A stretch of DNA of 64,000 nt from Snodgrassella sp945267035 (GCF_026535915.1 NZ_JAFNPF010000001.1:1674001-1738000); one strand, 5' to 3'; shown: positions 1 to 10,021, numbered from the stretch's first letter. The notes: generated by a model not told the origin, from the letters alone. Numbers and translations are program-made.

Positions 1-1
1 G

Positions 2-244
2 TTTGTTTCAGAGCACTTCGCATATATTGCAGTTGATTGTTATCCTTCTTCAAAAGGCAGATTTAAAAAAATTGATGATAACCATATCCATCTACGCATT
101 AGTTTGTATAAGCAAATGAGTCCATTAAAAGGATGTGAAAAAATCCGTGATGTTACTAAGCGTGATTTAGGTATTTTCAAAATTGAGCCTACTAAGGAGG
201 GATATCGTTTGATTAAATCACCACTATCCAGTTCTAATCCATAA
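2..244 (+). CDS. Small exported-type protein, C-terminal part (5' end outside window)
   Basis: Eighty codons are open from the window edge to a TAA. The translation aligns closely with the C-terminal half of the gene at 612-1052: both carry SSKG, then an IDDNHIHL block, then RDLGIFKIEP and a final GY.LIK. It is therefore the upstream tandem paralogue, of which only the C-terminal half is visible. No known domain is recognised and no function is proposed. An antisense open frame over the same bases is a shadow. A weak hairpin lies 32 bases downstream. Confidence 0.75.
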   Translation, partial: FVSEHFAYIAVDCYPSSKGRFKKIDDNHIHLRISLYKQMSPLKGCEKIRDVTKRDLGIFKIEPTKEGYRLIKSPLSSSNP

Positions 245-611
245 CTGCATTCGTGCTTAATAACCAATTAGCCAGCACCATCTTTTATTAGTTCATGGTG
301 AATTTTTCTCCTTATGCTAATTTGCCATCGCTTGATTAAGCGACAACATAAAACAATGTATCGTGTATTTCATTGTGGTCATCAATAAGTGTAGCCAGTT
401 TTTTAATTGTGCTTTAACTGATGATAAACATTTTAGCTTTTTGATCGAGCTATGTTAAATAATGATTTAAACCGCTAATTTAAGCGCTAGGACTTCGATC
501 AACATTTAATAATAAAAAAATTGATATAATATCTGGCATAGACTCATCTTCCATCTAGTACAATATAACTTGATAATTCCAGACAATACTAACTCGCTCA
601 GAGCAACTAAA
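245..611 (+). other. Intergenic stretch with weak hairpin and candidate -10 box
   Basis: A short inverted repeat (CACCAT at 276-281, ATGGTG at 295-300) followed by ATTTTT could end transcription of the upstream paralogue. A TATAAT at 525-530 lies 82 bases before the start codon chosen for the next gene and may be its -10 box; no convincing -35 was seen. Nothing else is recognised. Confidence 0.4.
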
Positions 612-1052
612 ATGAAAAAAATTTTCTTAGCATTATTTCTTTTGCCAATCATTTGTTTCGCCCAAGACCACGTCAGTGAATTCTGGAAGATTGATAAATG
701 GCATACTGATAAAGTGATCAATGCGCAATCAACGGAATTTTATTTGACGCATCTAGAAGACTGGGAAAAAAACACTATATATGGAAACTCCATTATCTTC
801 CAAAAAGATGGAACCTTTGTTTCAAAGTACAAATCAGATTGTGGATTTGAAGGCTGTTTTCCTTCTTCTAAAGGCATTTTTAAAAGAATTGATGATAACC
901 ATATCCATCTAGGCATTGATTGGTTTAAACAACATGGCCTAAGAAGAGACTGCACCAAAATTGATGATCATACCCAGCGTGATTTAGGTATTTTCAAAAT
1001 TGAGCCGGTGCCAAATGGATACAAGTTAATTAAATTAAAGCACAATCAATAA
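612..1052 (+). CDS. Small secreted or periplasmic protein of unknown function
   Basis: A 146-residue protein is obtained when the ATG at 612 is used. An ATG 14 codons upstream also gives an open frame, but 612 puts a classical signal peptide (KK, then a hydrophobic stretch, then CFAQ) at the N-terminus, with likely cleavage after Ala at about residue 17. The mature part has paired cysteines (CGFEGC) and a further Cys near the end, consistent with an oxidised exported protein. It is a tandem paralogue of the partial gene at the window start. No domain is recognised, so the role is unknown. Confidence 0.75.
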   Translation: MKKIFLALFLLPIICFAQDHVSEFWKIDKWHTDKVINAQSTEFYLTHLEDWEKNTIYGNSIIFQKDGTFVSKYKSDCGFEGCFPSSKGIFKRIDDNHIHLGIDWFKQHGLRRDCTKIDDHTQRDLGIFKIEPVPNGYKLIKLKHNQ

Positions 1053-1124
1053 TCGCTAAATTTACGTTACCAAATTTAGACATAAAATAGTTATAATGAA
1101 GCAAAATTATATGTCATTAAGCTT

Positions 1125-3821
1125 TTAAGTAGGTTTGGGCGCGGCTGAAAATACCTGTGTCCATAGCTCTTTTCCGATTTCATAATGAGCCAGCAATTGA
1201 GCATCAACCACGGTACTCACCTCATCGCGTAAACGAGTATTGTGTTGCTGCTGACGATAAAAGCGGTAGGCGATTCTACTATTTTCTGCCAGTTCGATAT
1301 CAAGCAACCCCAATTCAGCAGCAATGCTTAATAGAGCGATGTTGCCATAATTTTGTAATAACTGCGCATCGCGATGTGCATGGGCCAAAATCAAATACTG
1401 CACCACAAATTCAATATCCACTACTCCCCCGCGTGCATATTTCACATTTTCCAGCACAGGAGGATGAGTAGTAAACATTTTTTCGCGCATATTGATAATG
1501 TCGGCTTTTAACTGGGTTTGATCACGTTGCCGGCACAAAATCTCTTGCCTGATGGCATCAAAACGTCTGCCCACAAGTTGATCTCCAGCTATAAATCGTG
1601 CCCGCGTTAATGCCTGATGTTCCCAAGTCCAGGCATTTTCTCGTTCATAGCGTTCGAAAGCCTGCATATGGGTCACGGTAAAGCCTGAATCACCATTTGG
1701 ACGTAAACGTAGATCAATCTCATATAATGTTCCAGCACCGGTAGCGACTGTTAGCCAGGTGGTGAGGCGTCGTGCCAGTCGAGTATAAATATCCACTGCA
1801 TCTGCATCGTCGTCATCAAACAGGTAAACTAAGTCGAGATCAGAGGTATAACCCAGTTCTTTTCCGCCTAATTTGCCATAGGCAATCACGGCAAAACGAG
1901 GTTTTTCCCGATGACGTCGTGGCAACTCCTGCCATACTCTCGCTAGTGCCGAACTGATGATTAAATCAGCCAGAGCAGAGAGTTGATCAGACAAAGCCTC
2001 TACGGTCCATAATCCTCCCAAATCTTGTACTGCCAGCCGAAATGTATGTGCATGCTGAAAGCGTCTGAGCACATCCATCTGAGCCTCTACATCACCTTGA
2101 CAATCATCCAATGAGCGATTTAGTTCCTGAGCAAATTGTGTCCAATCGGTATCAATTTGCATTAATTGATTATTCAGCAACTCATCCAATAGAATGGGAT
2201 GCTGTTGCAAATAACGAGCTACCCAACTGCTCTGACTCATCAATGAAGCCAATTTACCCAATGCCTCAGGATGCTCATGTAAAAATGCCAGATACGAACT
2301 GCGACGACCAATCGCTTCAATAAAATCCAGTAAACGGGCCAAGGTTACATCTGCATGCTTACAGCGACTGGCTGCAATCAGTAATGAAGGAATCATTTGA
2401 TCAAAACGCTGCTGCGCATCGGCAGTTAATTGCCGGTATTGGCTGCTATGACGCAGCTGATGCAAACGTTTCAGTGCTGTATCTGCATTAAATCCATATG
2501 TCTTGAGCAAAGATTCTTTTTCTTCATCCGCTTCTTCATCTTGCCAGATTCTAAGCATATCGACATTTTCCGGTTGTTTTTTTTCTTCGGGATCGGAAAA
2601 AATCGCTTCAAACAGCTCATGTACTCTGTTTCTGTGCATATTCAGTGCAGATAGAAAATCAGCATAATGTTCATAACCCATGCTTTGCGCCAAAAGCAAT
2701 TGCTGCTCAGGATTTAATGGTAACATTTGCGTCTGCTGATCATCCCAATACTGCAAGCGATGCTCGGTATCACGTAAAAATAAATACGCTTGCAATAGCT
2801 GGTCAACCTGTTGCTGTTCAAGCATATTTTGTTTGACCAGCTCATGCAGTGTTTCTTGAGTTCCTTTTAATTGCAGGCTACGTATTTGACCACCACGAAT
2901 TAACTGAAAAATCTGCGCTACGAACTCTACTTCACGGATGCCGCCGGCTCCCAGCTTAATATTGTCGGCCATGCCTTTGCGTTTCACTTCATGCTGAATC
3001 TGTTGATGCAGGCTGCGCATGCCATTATAAGCATTGAAATCTAGATATTTACGAAAGACAAATGGTCGCACCAGTTCGGCAATACCATTAGCATAGGGGG
3101 TTACCACACGAGCTTTGGTCCAAGCATAACGCTCCCATTCCCGCCCTTGTTGTATTAAGTATTGCTCAAGTGCGGTCTCATTTAACACCAATGGTCCGGC
3201 ATCGCCGTCGGGCCGCAGACGCATATCCACGCGAAATACCTGCCCATCCCCGGTGATATTATTCAATAAGGCAATGATTTTCTGACCGACTTTGGTAAAA
3301 AATTCCTGATTGATTTTTTGCCGTTTGCCATGTGTATCGCCGGCTTCGGGGTAAATAAAAATCAGATCAATATCAGAAGACACATTCAGTTCATACCCAC
3401 CCATTTTGCCCATACCCACAACACTAAGACGTTGAGGTCTATTACTCGTCCGTCCAATTGGTTCTCCATACAGCGCAGCATAATATTGATGTGCATATTG
3501 TTCGGCGGTATTAATGGCAAAATCGGCAAAATGCGTAATTGTGCTGGTTACTTCATTCAGATCACTGATACGCAGGAGATCACGGGTGATAATATGTGCC
3601 ATGACATAGCGTCGCAAAATTCGTAGCTGGCGTGATAATTCTTCTTCATTTGCCGATTCTTGCAATGACTGCCAGTTTGCAAACGCTGTAAAATCTTCAG
3701 GTTGCAGTTTTTTTGCTAACCAGCTTAAAAAGCGTTCATCATCTAGCTGATGATGATCAAGCAGTCGTGCAAGATAACGCGAATATGGGCGGGCTGAGGT
3801 GAGCATTTGTGCAGGAGTCAT
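1125..3821 (-). CDS. glnE: Bifunctional glutamine synthetase adenylyltransferase/adenylyl-removing enzyme
   Basis: The 898-residue protein has two nucleotidyltransferase domains, as in GlnE, which adenylylates and deadenylylates glutamine synthetase GlnA in response to the PII protein. The first domain shows GMGKMGG followed by SSDIDLI (Asp150 and Asp152 as metal ligands). The second, around residue 640-655, shows AYGKLGGKELG followed by TSDLDLV. The length is slightly below the roughly 945 residues usual in enterics, mainly from a shorter N-terminus. It lies downstream of the FKBP gene but is separated from it by a strong terminator, so it probably has its own promoter. Known family function; not tested here. 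Confidence 0.96.
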   Translation of the reverse strand: MTPAQMLTSARPYSRYLARLLDHHQLDDERFLSWLAKKLQPEDFTAFANWQSLQESANEEELSRQLRILRRYVMAHIITRDLLRISDLNEVTSTITHFADFAINTAEQYAHQYYAALYGEPIGRTSNRPQRLSVVGMGKMGGYELNVSSDIDLIFIYPEAGDTHGKRQKINQEFFTKVGQKIIALLNNITGDGQVFRVDMRLRPDGDAGPLVLNETALEQYLIQQGREWERYAWTKARVVTPYANGIAELVRPFVFRKYLDFNAYNGMRSLHQQIQHEVKRKGMADNIKLGAGGIREVEFVAQIFQLIRGGQIRSLQLKGTQETLHELVKQNMLEQQQVDQLLQAYLFLRDTEHRLQYWDDQQTQMLPLNPEQQLLLAQSMGYEHYADFLSALNMHRNRVHELFEAIFSDPEEKKQPENVDMLRIWQDEEADEEKESLLKTYGFNADTALKRLHQLRHSSQYRQLTADAQQRFDQMIPSLLIAASRCKHADVTLARLLDFIEAIGRRSSYLAFLHEHPEALGKLASLMSQSSWVARYLQQHPILLDELLNNQLMQIDTDWTQFAQELNRSLDDCQGDVEAQMDVLRRFQHAHTFRLAVQDLGGLWTVEALSDQLSALADLIISSALARVWQELPRRHREKPRFAVIAYGKLGGKELGYTSDLDLVYLFDDDDADAVDIYTRLARRLTTWLTVATGAGTLYEIDLRLRPNGDSGFTVTHMQAFERYERENAWTWEHQALTRARFIAGDQLVGRRFDAIRQEILCRQRDQTQLKADIINMREKMFTTHPPVLENVKYARGGVVDIEFVVQYLILAHAHRDAQLLQNYGNIALLSIAAELGLLDIELAENSRIAYRFYRQQQHNTRLRDEVSTVVDAQLLAHYEIGKELWTQVFSAAPKPT

Positions 3822-3936
3822 GATCTGAGCGCTATAGAATGTATTTGTTATGCCATCATACCGACATCGTTCTGGTCAGTGAAAGAAAAATTTTTACTCT
3901 TTGAACCTAGCTTATTTTTTAGGGTACGAAAACAAA

Positions 3937-3968
3937 AAGGAATATTCGTACACAAACGAATATTCCTT
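3937..3968 (-). terminator. Intrinsic terminator after the FKBP gene
   Basis: A perfect 13-bp inverted repeat (3937-3949 and 3956-3968) with a 6-base loop is followed, on the minus strand, by TTTTTG. It sits 27 bases after the stop of the FKBP gene and separates it from glnE. Confidence 0.85.
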
Positions 3969-3994
3969 ATAACATTGGAATTTATGTTGAGCAG

Positions 3995-4474
3995 TTAATG
4001 ATGATGGTCATGAGCGCCATGAACATGACCATGCTCTATTTCTTCTTCAGTAGCAGGGCGAATATCTTTAACTGTGGCTTTAAAGCGGATACGTTGACCA
4101 GCCAAAGGATGATTCGCATCCACGACCGCTTTACCATCAGCAATATCAGTAATGCGATAAACCAATACATACCCAGTTTCAGGATCATCAGCTTCAAACA
4201 TCATACCCAGTTCCACATCAACTGGAAAAACGTCCAGCGGTTCGATGCGGATTAGGTCTTCTTCCTGATCACCGAAGGCATCATCCGGTTCCAGCGTAAC
4301 ATCAACAACTTCACCTATTTCTTTATCATGTAGCTGTTCTTCAACCAAAGGAAAAATGCCGTCATAACCGCCATGCAAATAGCTGATGGGTTCTTCAGTT
4401 TTGTCAATTAACTGATTATCAGCATCATACATTTCATAATCCAACGTCACGACAGAGTTTTTGGCAATCTTCAT
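3995..4474 (-). CDS. slyD: SlyD-type FKBP peptidyl-prolyl isomerase
   Basis: The protein is a cis-trans prolyl isomerase and chaperone of the SlyD branch of FKBPs, acting in the cytoplasm. The start at 4474 (MKIAKNSVV) matches the family; an upstream in-frame ATG would add 19 unrelated residues. The open frame shows the FKBP strand LDYEMYD, the active-site region YLHGGYDGIFP, the inserted chaperone flap (around 70-120), and a His-rich tail (HGHVHGAHDHHH) that would bind nickel or other divalent metals. The tail is shorter than in E. coli SlyD. No hydrogenase or urease genes are nearby to indicate a nickel client. Confidence 0.9.
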   Translation of the reverse strand: MKIAKNSVVTLDYEMYDADNQLIDKTEEPISYLHGGYDGIFPLVEEQLHDKEIGEVVDVTLEPDDAFGDQEEDLIRIEPLDVFPVDVELGMMFEADDPETGYVLVYRITDIADGKAVVDANHPLAGQRIRFKATVKDIRPATEEEIEHGHVHGAHDHHH

Positions 4475-4572
4475 ATAATTCTTTCTATCTTCAATAAGCT
4501 GCAACAGCAGCACATAGCTATAGTTTACCACGGAAACCAGACCGATACATGTCCGCTCCGCGTCAATATGAC

Positions 4573-6573
4573 TTAAGACTGTTTTTCATTCAGTCTGGCC
4601 ATCATACTAGCTAAAATACTTTTACCTTCTGCCTGGCTAACGATAGGCTCACTGTTTTTCCGCCCAAGCAGACGAATATCTTCCGCTGGCATTTCTTCAA
4701 TAAAACGACTCGGTTCGTGAAACTCCCATGAACCCGCACGTTTGCGCTTATGACAATGGGTCAGCGTCAACATTTGTCGTGCACGAGTGATGCCCACATA
4801 CATGAGTCGTCGTTCTTCATCAATATTATCTTCCTGCACACTGTCTGCGTGCGGAAAAACCCCTTCTTCGCAGCCAACCAAAAAGACATAGGGATACTCC
4901 AAACCCTTAGATGCATGTAACGTCGACATCGTAACCATGTCTGCTTCTTCATCTTCTTTGCCTTCAAGTAAAGTCATCAGAGCAATCGTCTGGGCAATTT
5001 CCACGATATTTTTACCGTCTTCAGACCCTTTTTTCCCTATCCAGCGCATAAGATCCTGCACATTTCGCCACTTTATTTCGCCAGCGCGCCCCTCTTCTAC
5101 CATCAATAGATGTTTTTCGTATTTGATATCTTTTAATAAATCCTGTAACAAAATGCCGGCATCATCGTGTTGCGCCCGACACTGATAATCGTTGAGCAAT
5201 GCCATAAATTGTTGTAAGGATTCGCGACTTTTACCCGAGAGTTCAGCTATGGCATCCATACTTGAGGCCGCAGTAAATAAACTACATTGGGCAACTTTGG
5301 CATAGTTATTGAGTTTGGCTAATGTGGTTTCACCCACTCCTCGCCGTGGCGTAGTCACTGCACGCAAAAATGCCGGATCATCATCTGGATTGGCCAAAAG
5401 ACGAATATAGGCAAGCACATCTTTAATTTCAGCCTTATCAAAAAAACTTTGCCCACCTGAAAGTTTGTACGGGATACGCCGACTGCGCAAAGCTTCCTCA
5501 AACACTCTAGCCTGATGATTGCCGCGATAAAGAATGGCAAAGTCGCGGTATTTTACCGTCTCACCCCCAACCAGCTTTTGATGAGCAATACGGCTGACTA
5601 CCACATCGGCCTCGTGTTCTTCATTATTGCAAGCAATAACGTCGATCATTTCTCCCAATCCGTATTCACTCCATAATGTTTTGGGGAATAATTTGGGATT
5701 GTTGGCAATAACCTGATTGGCAACACGTAGAATTCTGGCCGAAGATCGATAATTCTGTTCCAGCTTAATAATGTTCAGATTAGGATAGTCCTGCTGCAAT
5801 AAGCGCAGATTTTCCATATTGGCACCGCGCCAAGCATAGATACTTTGATCATCATCCCCCACCGCGGTAAACTTCCCTTCATCGCCAGTCAATAACCGCA
5901 TCATGGCGTATTGACAGGTATTGGTATCCTGACATTCATCCACCAATAAATAACGCAGACGCAGTTGCCACTTATAACGAATATCAGCTTGCTGCTGCAA
6001 CAGAATAACGGGTATACGGATAAGATCATCAAAATCCACTGCCTGATAGCTGATCAGCGTATCCTGATAAGAAGCATAAAGCTGACCTATCTGGCGGGTC
6101 CATGGGTCTTCTGCCTGGGCTATCACCATTTCTGGAGTCAACAAATCGTTTTTCCATAGGGAAATCTGGTGCTGCGCTTTAAACACCATTTCTCGTCCAG
6201 AACTACCGAGCAATTCTCCCACAATCTTACCAGCATCAGCACTGTCAAGAATAGAAAACTGCTTTTTATAACCGGCAGCCGCCGCTTCCTCTCGTAACAA
6301 GCGCATGCCGAGCGAATGGAAAGTGCAGACGGTCAAACCTCGAGTTTGCGGTTTAGTCAATAAATGCCCAACTCGTTCCTGCATTTCCCGTGCTGCTTTG
6401 TTGGTAAAAGTGATGGCAGCAATTTGATGTGGCGGGTAATGTGCTTGAGTAATCAAATAAGCAATTTTTTCTGTGATTACCCGTGTTTTTCCACTTCCGG
6501 CACCAGCCAGCACCAGTAACGGACCATCAAGATAATGGATGGCAGCATGCTGTTGCGGATTCAGGTTCAGCAT
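4573..6573 (-). CDS. rep: ATP-dependent DNA helicase Rep
   Basis: This 666-residue superfamily 1A 3'-5' helicase is close in length to E. coli Rep (about 673). Visible motifs in order: Q-motif LNPQQHAAI, Walker A AGAGSGKT (about 23-30), FTNKAAREM, motif II LLVDECQDTN (Cys where DEYQDT is usual), motif III GDDDQSIYAWRGA, motif IV LEQNYRSS, motif V STLHASKGLEYPYV and motif VI EERRLMYVGITRAR. Rep removes proteins ahead of replication forks. The alignment by eye follows Rep rather than UvrD along its whole length, including the region NNEEHEA. The gene is followed by 98 bases and then the FKBP gene. Confidence 0.94.
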   Translation of the reverse strand: MLNLNPQQHAAIHYLDGPLLVLAGAGSGKTRVITEKIAYLITQAHYPPHQIAAITFTNKAAREMQERVGHLLTKPQTRGLTVCTFHSLGMRLLREEAAAAGYKKQFSILDSADAGKIVGELLGSSGREMVFKAQHQISLWKNDLLTPEMVIAQAEDPWTRQIGQLYASYQDTLISYQAVDFDDLIRIPVILLQQQADIRYKWQLRLRYLLVDECQDTNTCQYAMMRLLTGDEGKFTAVGDDDQSIYAWRGANMENLRLLQQDYPNLNIIKLEQNYRSSARILRVANQVIANNPKLFPKTLWSEYGLGEMIDVIACNNEEHEADVVVSRIAHQKLVGGETVKYRDFAILYRGNHQARVFEEALRSRRIPYKLSGGQSFFDKAEIKDVLAYIRLLANPDDDPAFLRAVTTPRRGVGETTLAKLNNYAKVAQCSLFTAASSMDAIAELSGKSRESLQQFMALLNDYQCRAQHDDAGILLQDLLKDIKYEKHLLMVEEGRAGEIKWRNVQDLMRWIGKKGSEDGKNIVEIAQTIALMTLLEGKEDEEADMVTMSTLHASKGLEYPYVFLVGCEEGVFPHADSVQEDNIDEERRLMYVGITRARQMLTLTHCHKRKRAGSWEFHEPSRFIEEMPAEDIRLLGRKNSEPIVSQAEGKSILASMMARLNEKQS

Positions 6574-6616
6574 AGGTTAAACAGTGAAATCGAATAAAGA
6601 TGTTTTGCTCGTGCCA

Positions 6617-7276
6617 TTATAGTTGCCAGTCAATCGGGTTGAGCCCTTGAGCCTGCAAATATGCATTGGCTTTGGAGAAATGTTTACAGCCAAAAAAGCC
6701 TCGATAGGCCGACAAAGGAGAAGGGTGTGATGCTGTTAAAACCAGATGCTTGCGTCGATCGATCATGGCACCTTTTTTTTGTGCATGACTACCCCAAAGC
6801 ATAAACACCACATTTTCCCGTCCTTCATTGAGCGCTGCTATCACTCGATCGGTAAATGTTTCCCAACCCAAAGTAGCATGTGAATGCGCCTGCCCGGCAC
6901 GCACAGTTAGTACCGTATTCAGTAACAATACACCCTGTTGAGCCCAGTGTTGCAAATAACCGTGATTAGGAATTTGAAAACCGGCAATGTCATCGGCCAG
7001 TTCTTTATAAATATTGATTAGCGATGGCGGAACCGCAATGCCTTCACGCACAGAAAATGATAATCCATGCGCCTGTTTTGGTCCATGATAAGGATCCTGA
7101 CCAAGAATCACAACCTTAACTTGTGCAAATTCGGTTGCTTTAAATGCATTGAAAACATCCTGAGCAGGCGGATAAATTATTTTACCCGCCATGCGTTCTT
7201 CTCGCACTACATCAAGGATATGTTGGAAATATGGCTGTTGTTTCTCTGCACCTATTGCTTCATGCCAAGTCTGCAT
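6617..7276 (-). CDS. ung: Uracil-DNA glycosylase
   Basis: A 219-residue family 1 UDG, which excises uracil from DNA to start base-excision repair. The water-activating loop GQDPYHGP, the uracil-binding segment LLLNTVLTVR, VFMLWG and the DNA-intercalating leucine loop HPSPLSAYRGFFG are all present. Length and start fit the family. It lies 43 bases upstream of rep in the same direction, so the two repair/replication genes may be co-transcribed. Confidence 0.96.
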   Translation of the reverse strand: MQTWHEAIGAEKQQPYFQHILDVVREERMAGKIIYPPAQDVFNAFKATEFAQVKVVILGQDPYHGPKQAHGLSFSVREGIAVPPSLINIYKELADDIAGFQIPNHGYLQHWAQQGVLLLNTVLTVRAGQAHSHATLGWETFTDRVIAALNEGRENVVFMLWGSHAQKKGAMIDRRKHLVLTASHPSPLSAYRGFFGCKHFSKANAYLQAQGLNPIDWQL

Positions 7277-7364
7277 TTCATTCCCCTTTGCTTCATTACC
7301 GACAACTATAACTAAACCGCAAGTTGCACTTCAAAGGCAGAATTTTAACATACAGACTAGCTGA

Positions 7365-8189
7365 TCAATCACGTTTCGTGCGCCAGAAATGCGATAAAGG
7401 TCCAAAGCCATGCCCCAAATGCCAATATTGTGCTGCGGAAATGGCACCATGCAAATAACTTTTACTCGCAGCAACCGCATTCACTAGATTTTGGTGTTGA
7501 GGGCGCAGCGCGGCAATGGCGGAAGACAAAGTGCATCCGGTACCATGGGTATTTTGGGTTTCAATCCGCGCGGAACGAAAACATATCGGGTCATAACCTG
7601 CCTGCAATAACCAATCTACCGCTTGCGCAGAGTCATTGATGTGACCGCCTTTGAGCAAGATTGCGTTATAACTTTCCTGCATTAGGATTTGTCCCTGCGC
7701 CAACATTTCCTCTTCTGTTGTGGCTATGGGCTGCTGCGTTAACACTGACAATTCAAATAGATTTGGCGTAATGACATCAGCCAGTGGCATCAAATATTCT
7801 TTTAATGCACACACCGTGTCTTCCAACGCAAGTGCCGAACCAGAAGTGGCAACCATCACCGGATCCAACACCACAAATGGCAAATGATGTCGTTGTAGCA
7901 CTTGTGCTACCGTTTTAATAGACTCAACATCCGCCAGCATACCGATTTTAACCGCATCAATGCGAATATCACTTAAAACTGATTCACATTGCGCCTCAAT
8001 CATTTGCGGTGGGGTAACCATTACCCGTTGTACACCGGTTGTATTCTGCGCAGTTAGAGCAGTAATCACACTGGTTCCATAAGCACCAAGAGCAGCAAAC
8101 GTTTTCAAGTCGGCCTGGATTCCGGCACCACCACCGGAATCAGATCCGGCAATCGTAAGTGCTCGGGGGTTGGGCTTCGCTGACAACAT
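7365..8189 (-). CDS. thiD: Hydroxymethylpyrimidine/phosphomethylpyrimidine kinase
   Basis: ThiD phosphorylates HMP and HMP-phosphate in the pyrimidine branch of thiamine synthesis. The N-terminus shows ALTIAGSDSGGGAGIQADLKTF, split here as AGSDSGGGAGIQADLK, the classic family signature; later come VLDPVMVATSG, TPNLFE and the ATP-binding GTGCTLSSAIAA near residue 230. The start at 8189 was chosen because GGAG lies 6 bases upstream; in-frame ATGs at 8201 and 8216 are possible but lack a better site. Length from this start is 274 residues, normal for ThiD. No other thiamine gene is adjacent. Confidence 0.92.
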   Translation of the reverse strand: MLSAKPNPRALTIAGSDSGGGAGIQADLKTFAALGAYGTSVITALTAQNTTGVQRVMVTPPQMIEAQCESVLSDIRIDAVKIGMLADVESIKTVAQVLQRHHLPFVVLDPVMVATSGSALALEDTVCALKEYLMPLADVITPNLFELSVLTQQPIATTEEEMLAQGQILMQESYNAILLKGGHINDSAQAVDWLLQAGYDPICFRSARIETQNTHGTGCTLSSAIAALRPQHQNLVNAVAASKSYLHGAISAAQYWHLGHGFGPLSHFWRTKRD

Positions 8190-8330
8190 AAACATCTCCA
8201 TCTCATTTGTATACAATTAGTCATTAAAAATAAAAATTCTCTTTTCGCCAAATCGCTTCACAAACAACTCATCGAGCCGGTTCATGAAATCCATTGATCA
8301 ACTATGCTGATGTCAACATGAACCAAACAT

Positions 8331-9122
8331 CTAATTACCAAAACTATGAGCCAATTCAGGGAACGTCTTGGCCTTCACTTCAGCAACAAAAGAAGCAATC
8401 GCAGCTTGAATACTTTCCTGACCCTGCATAAAATTTTTCACAAATTTGGCGGTTTTACCGGGATAAATGCCAAGCATATCGTGCATCACCAATACCTGCC
8501 CGTCACAATCCACACCAGCACCAATACCAATAGTTGGACATTCCACTGCTGCCGTTACCTCAGCAGCCAACTGAGCAGGTACACACTCCATTAACACCAC
8601 ATCCGCACCCGCCTCTGCATGCGCCTGTGCATCTGCCAACAACTGTATTGCCGCCTCACCGCGTCCCTGCACCTTATATCCGCCTAGAGCATGAACCGAT
8701 TGCGGCGTCAAACCGATATGGGCACACACAGGGATACCTCGTCGTTGCAGAAATTCCGTGGTTTCGGCCATTTCTGTACCGCCTTCCAGCTTCACCATAT
8801 GCGCGCCGGCTTGCATTAATGGCACGGCAGCAGCAAAAGCCTGCTCTTTACTTTGCTGGTAGGAACCAAAGGGTAAATCTGCCATAATCAATGCCTGCTG
8901 ATTACCTCGCGCAACCGCTGCCGTGTGATAACAAACCTCTTGCAAGCTCACTGGTAAAGTCGAACTTTGTCCCTGTACTACCATGCCGAGTGAATCCCCT
9001 ACCAGTAAAACATCTACCCCCATGTCACTCATCAAGCGGGCAAAACTGGCATCATAACAAGTCAACATAGCGATTTTATCGCCGGCAGCTTTCATTTTTT
9101 TTAAAGTGTGGATTGTATTCAT
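8331..9122 (-). CDS. panB: Ketopantoate hydroxymethyltransferase
   Basis: The 263-residue enzyme transfers a hydroxymethyl group from methylene-tetrahydrofolate to alpha-ketoisovalerate, the first step to pantothenate. Recognisable parts are MLTCYDASFARL, the Mg-binding VGDSLGMVVQG, ADLPFGSY, VKLEGG, HIGLTPQ, GADVVLMECVP and IGIGAG. Length and start fit. In many neisserial genomes panC follows panB; here thiD is downstream instead and panC is not in the window. Confidence 0.95.
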   Translation of the reverse strand: MNTIHTLKKMKAAGDKIAMLTCYDASFARLMSDMGVDVLLVGDSLGMVVQGQSSTLPVSLQEVCYHTAAVARGNQQALIMADLPFGSYQQSKEQAFAAAVPLMQAGAHMVKLEGGTEMAETTEFLQRRGIPVCAHIGLTPQSVHALGGYKVQGRGEAAIQLLADAQAHAEAGADVVLMECVPAQLAAEVTAAVECPTIGIGAGVDCDGQVLVMHDMLGIYPGKTAKFVKNFMQGQESIQAAIASFVAEVKAKTFPELAHSFGN

Positions 9123-9518
9123 AAACCAAAAAACAATTTTATTAATATCATCTTGTACTCATAGAACAAACACAGGCAAAAAAATTAAACCGGCGCATGT
9201 CCCTGAATGACAAATTCAAGCAAATATGCTGTCAACGCATCTTAGGATGACAGCAATATCAAAACATTGAAGAAAATACCACAAACATCAGCAAACACAG
9301 GTCACATTAACCAAAAATTTTCAAATACCAGTAACGTTCTGACCAACTATGTATCAGTAAAACAGTTAAAATTGCCAATAGCATATTAAAAATGATTAGT
9401 GCATTAACATTTTACTCTATTTATCTGGCATCTAAATATGGATGTATTAATCTTGTGTAAATGTCACCAATTTTCTCACGACATTATTCACTGCCATCAA
9501 AAATGATGACGGAACCAT
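9123..9518. other. Intergenic, nothing recognised
   Basis: About 400 AT-rich bases between the decayed gene and panB. It must contain the panB promoter, but no convincing promoter pair, repeat or RNA was seen. Confidence 0.4.
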
Positions 9519-9943
9519 CTACCCATTGTTGTTTAACCATTTGCCACCACGCTGATCTGATCCTGCCCACACAACCTTGGAAGCATTGATATCGACAATC
9601 ACGCAAGAATACTTCTCATGCAGATCATTTTTCTTCTCCGGCATTACTAACCATCCCTTAGCAATGCTATCCATTTTTAAATACTGCTCATTGTGTGAAA
9701 TAACGATATCGATATCTTTTTGTATACCTGTGTGAAGATTATCGTTATATCCCTCAATAACACACATCATCCCATTTTTTTAATCTGGGTTTTGAATAGC
9801 TTTGCATCGTAGGGTCAAATTCATCAAATATCACCACGTTTTTGTTTATTTAGTCGAAATCAGGGTAGCGGTTTAATTGAGGTGGCGCCAACTGAACCAG
9901 AGATAATGCAGATTAAATCTATAATAGAAAAAATCCGTTGCAT
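9519..9943 (-). pseudogene. Frameshifted gene for a small exported protein
   Basis: An ATG at 9943 with AGGAAC 4 bases upstream opens a signal-peptide-like frame (MQRIFSIID..., hydrophobic, ending GSVGATS) that stops after 27 codons. A second frame then reads KNVVIFDEFDPTMQSYSKP and runs to an A7 homopolymer near 9776-9782. The third part, 83 codons ending at 9519 (VIEGYNDN... WAGSDQRGGKW), is in another frame. Reading six A in place of seven joins the last two parts. The pieces follow each other in order without overlap, which suggests one broken gene of about 140 codons. The 83-codon frame alone could still be expressed. No family is recognised. Confidence 0.55.
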
Positions 9944-10021
9944 ATTTGTTCCTAGCTTCATGTGCTATCAAATGACAAAAACCAGACTATAAATAGTTAA
10001 CTCAACTTTTGTTTTGCCTAT

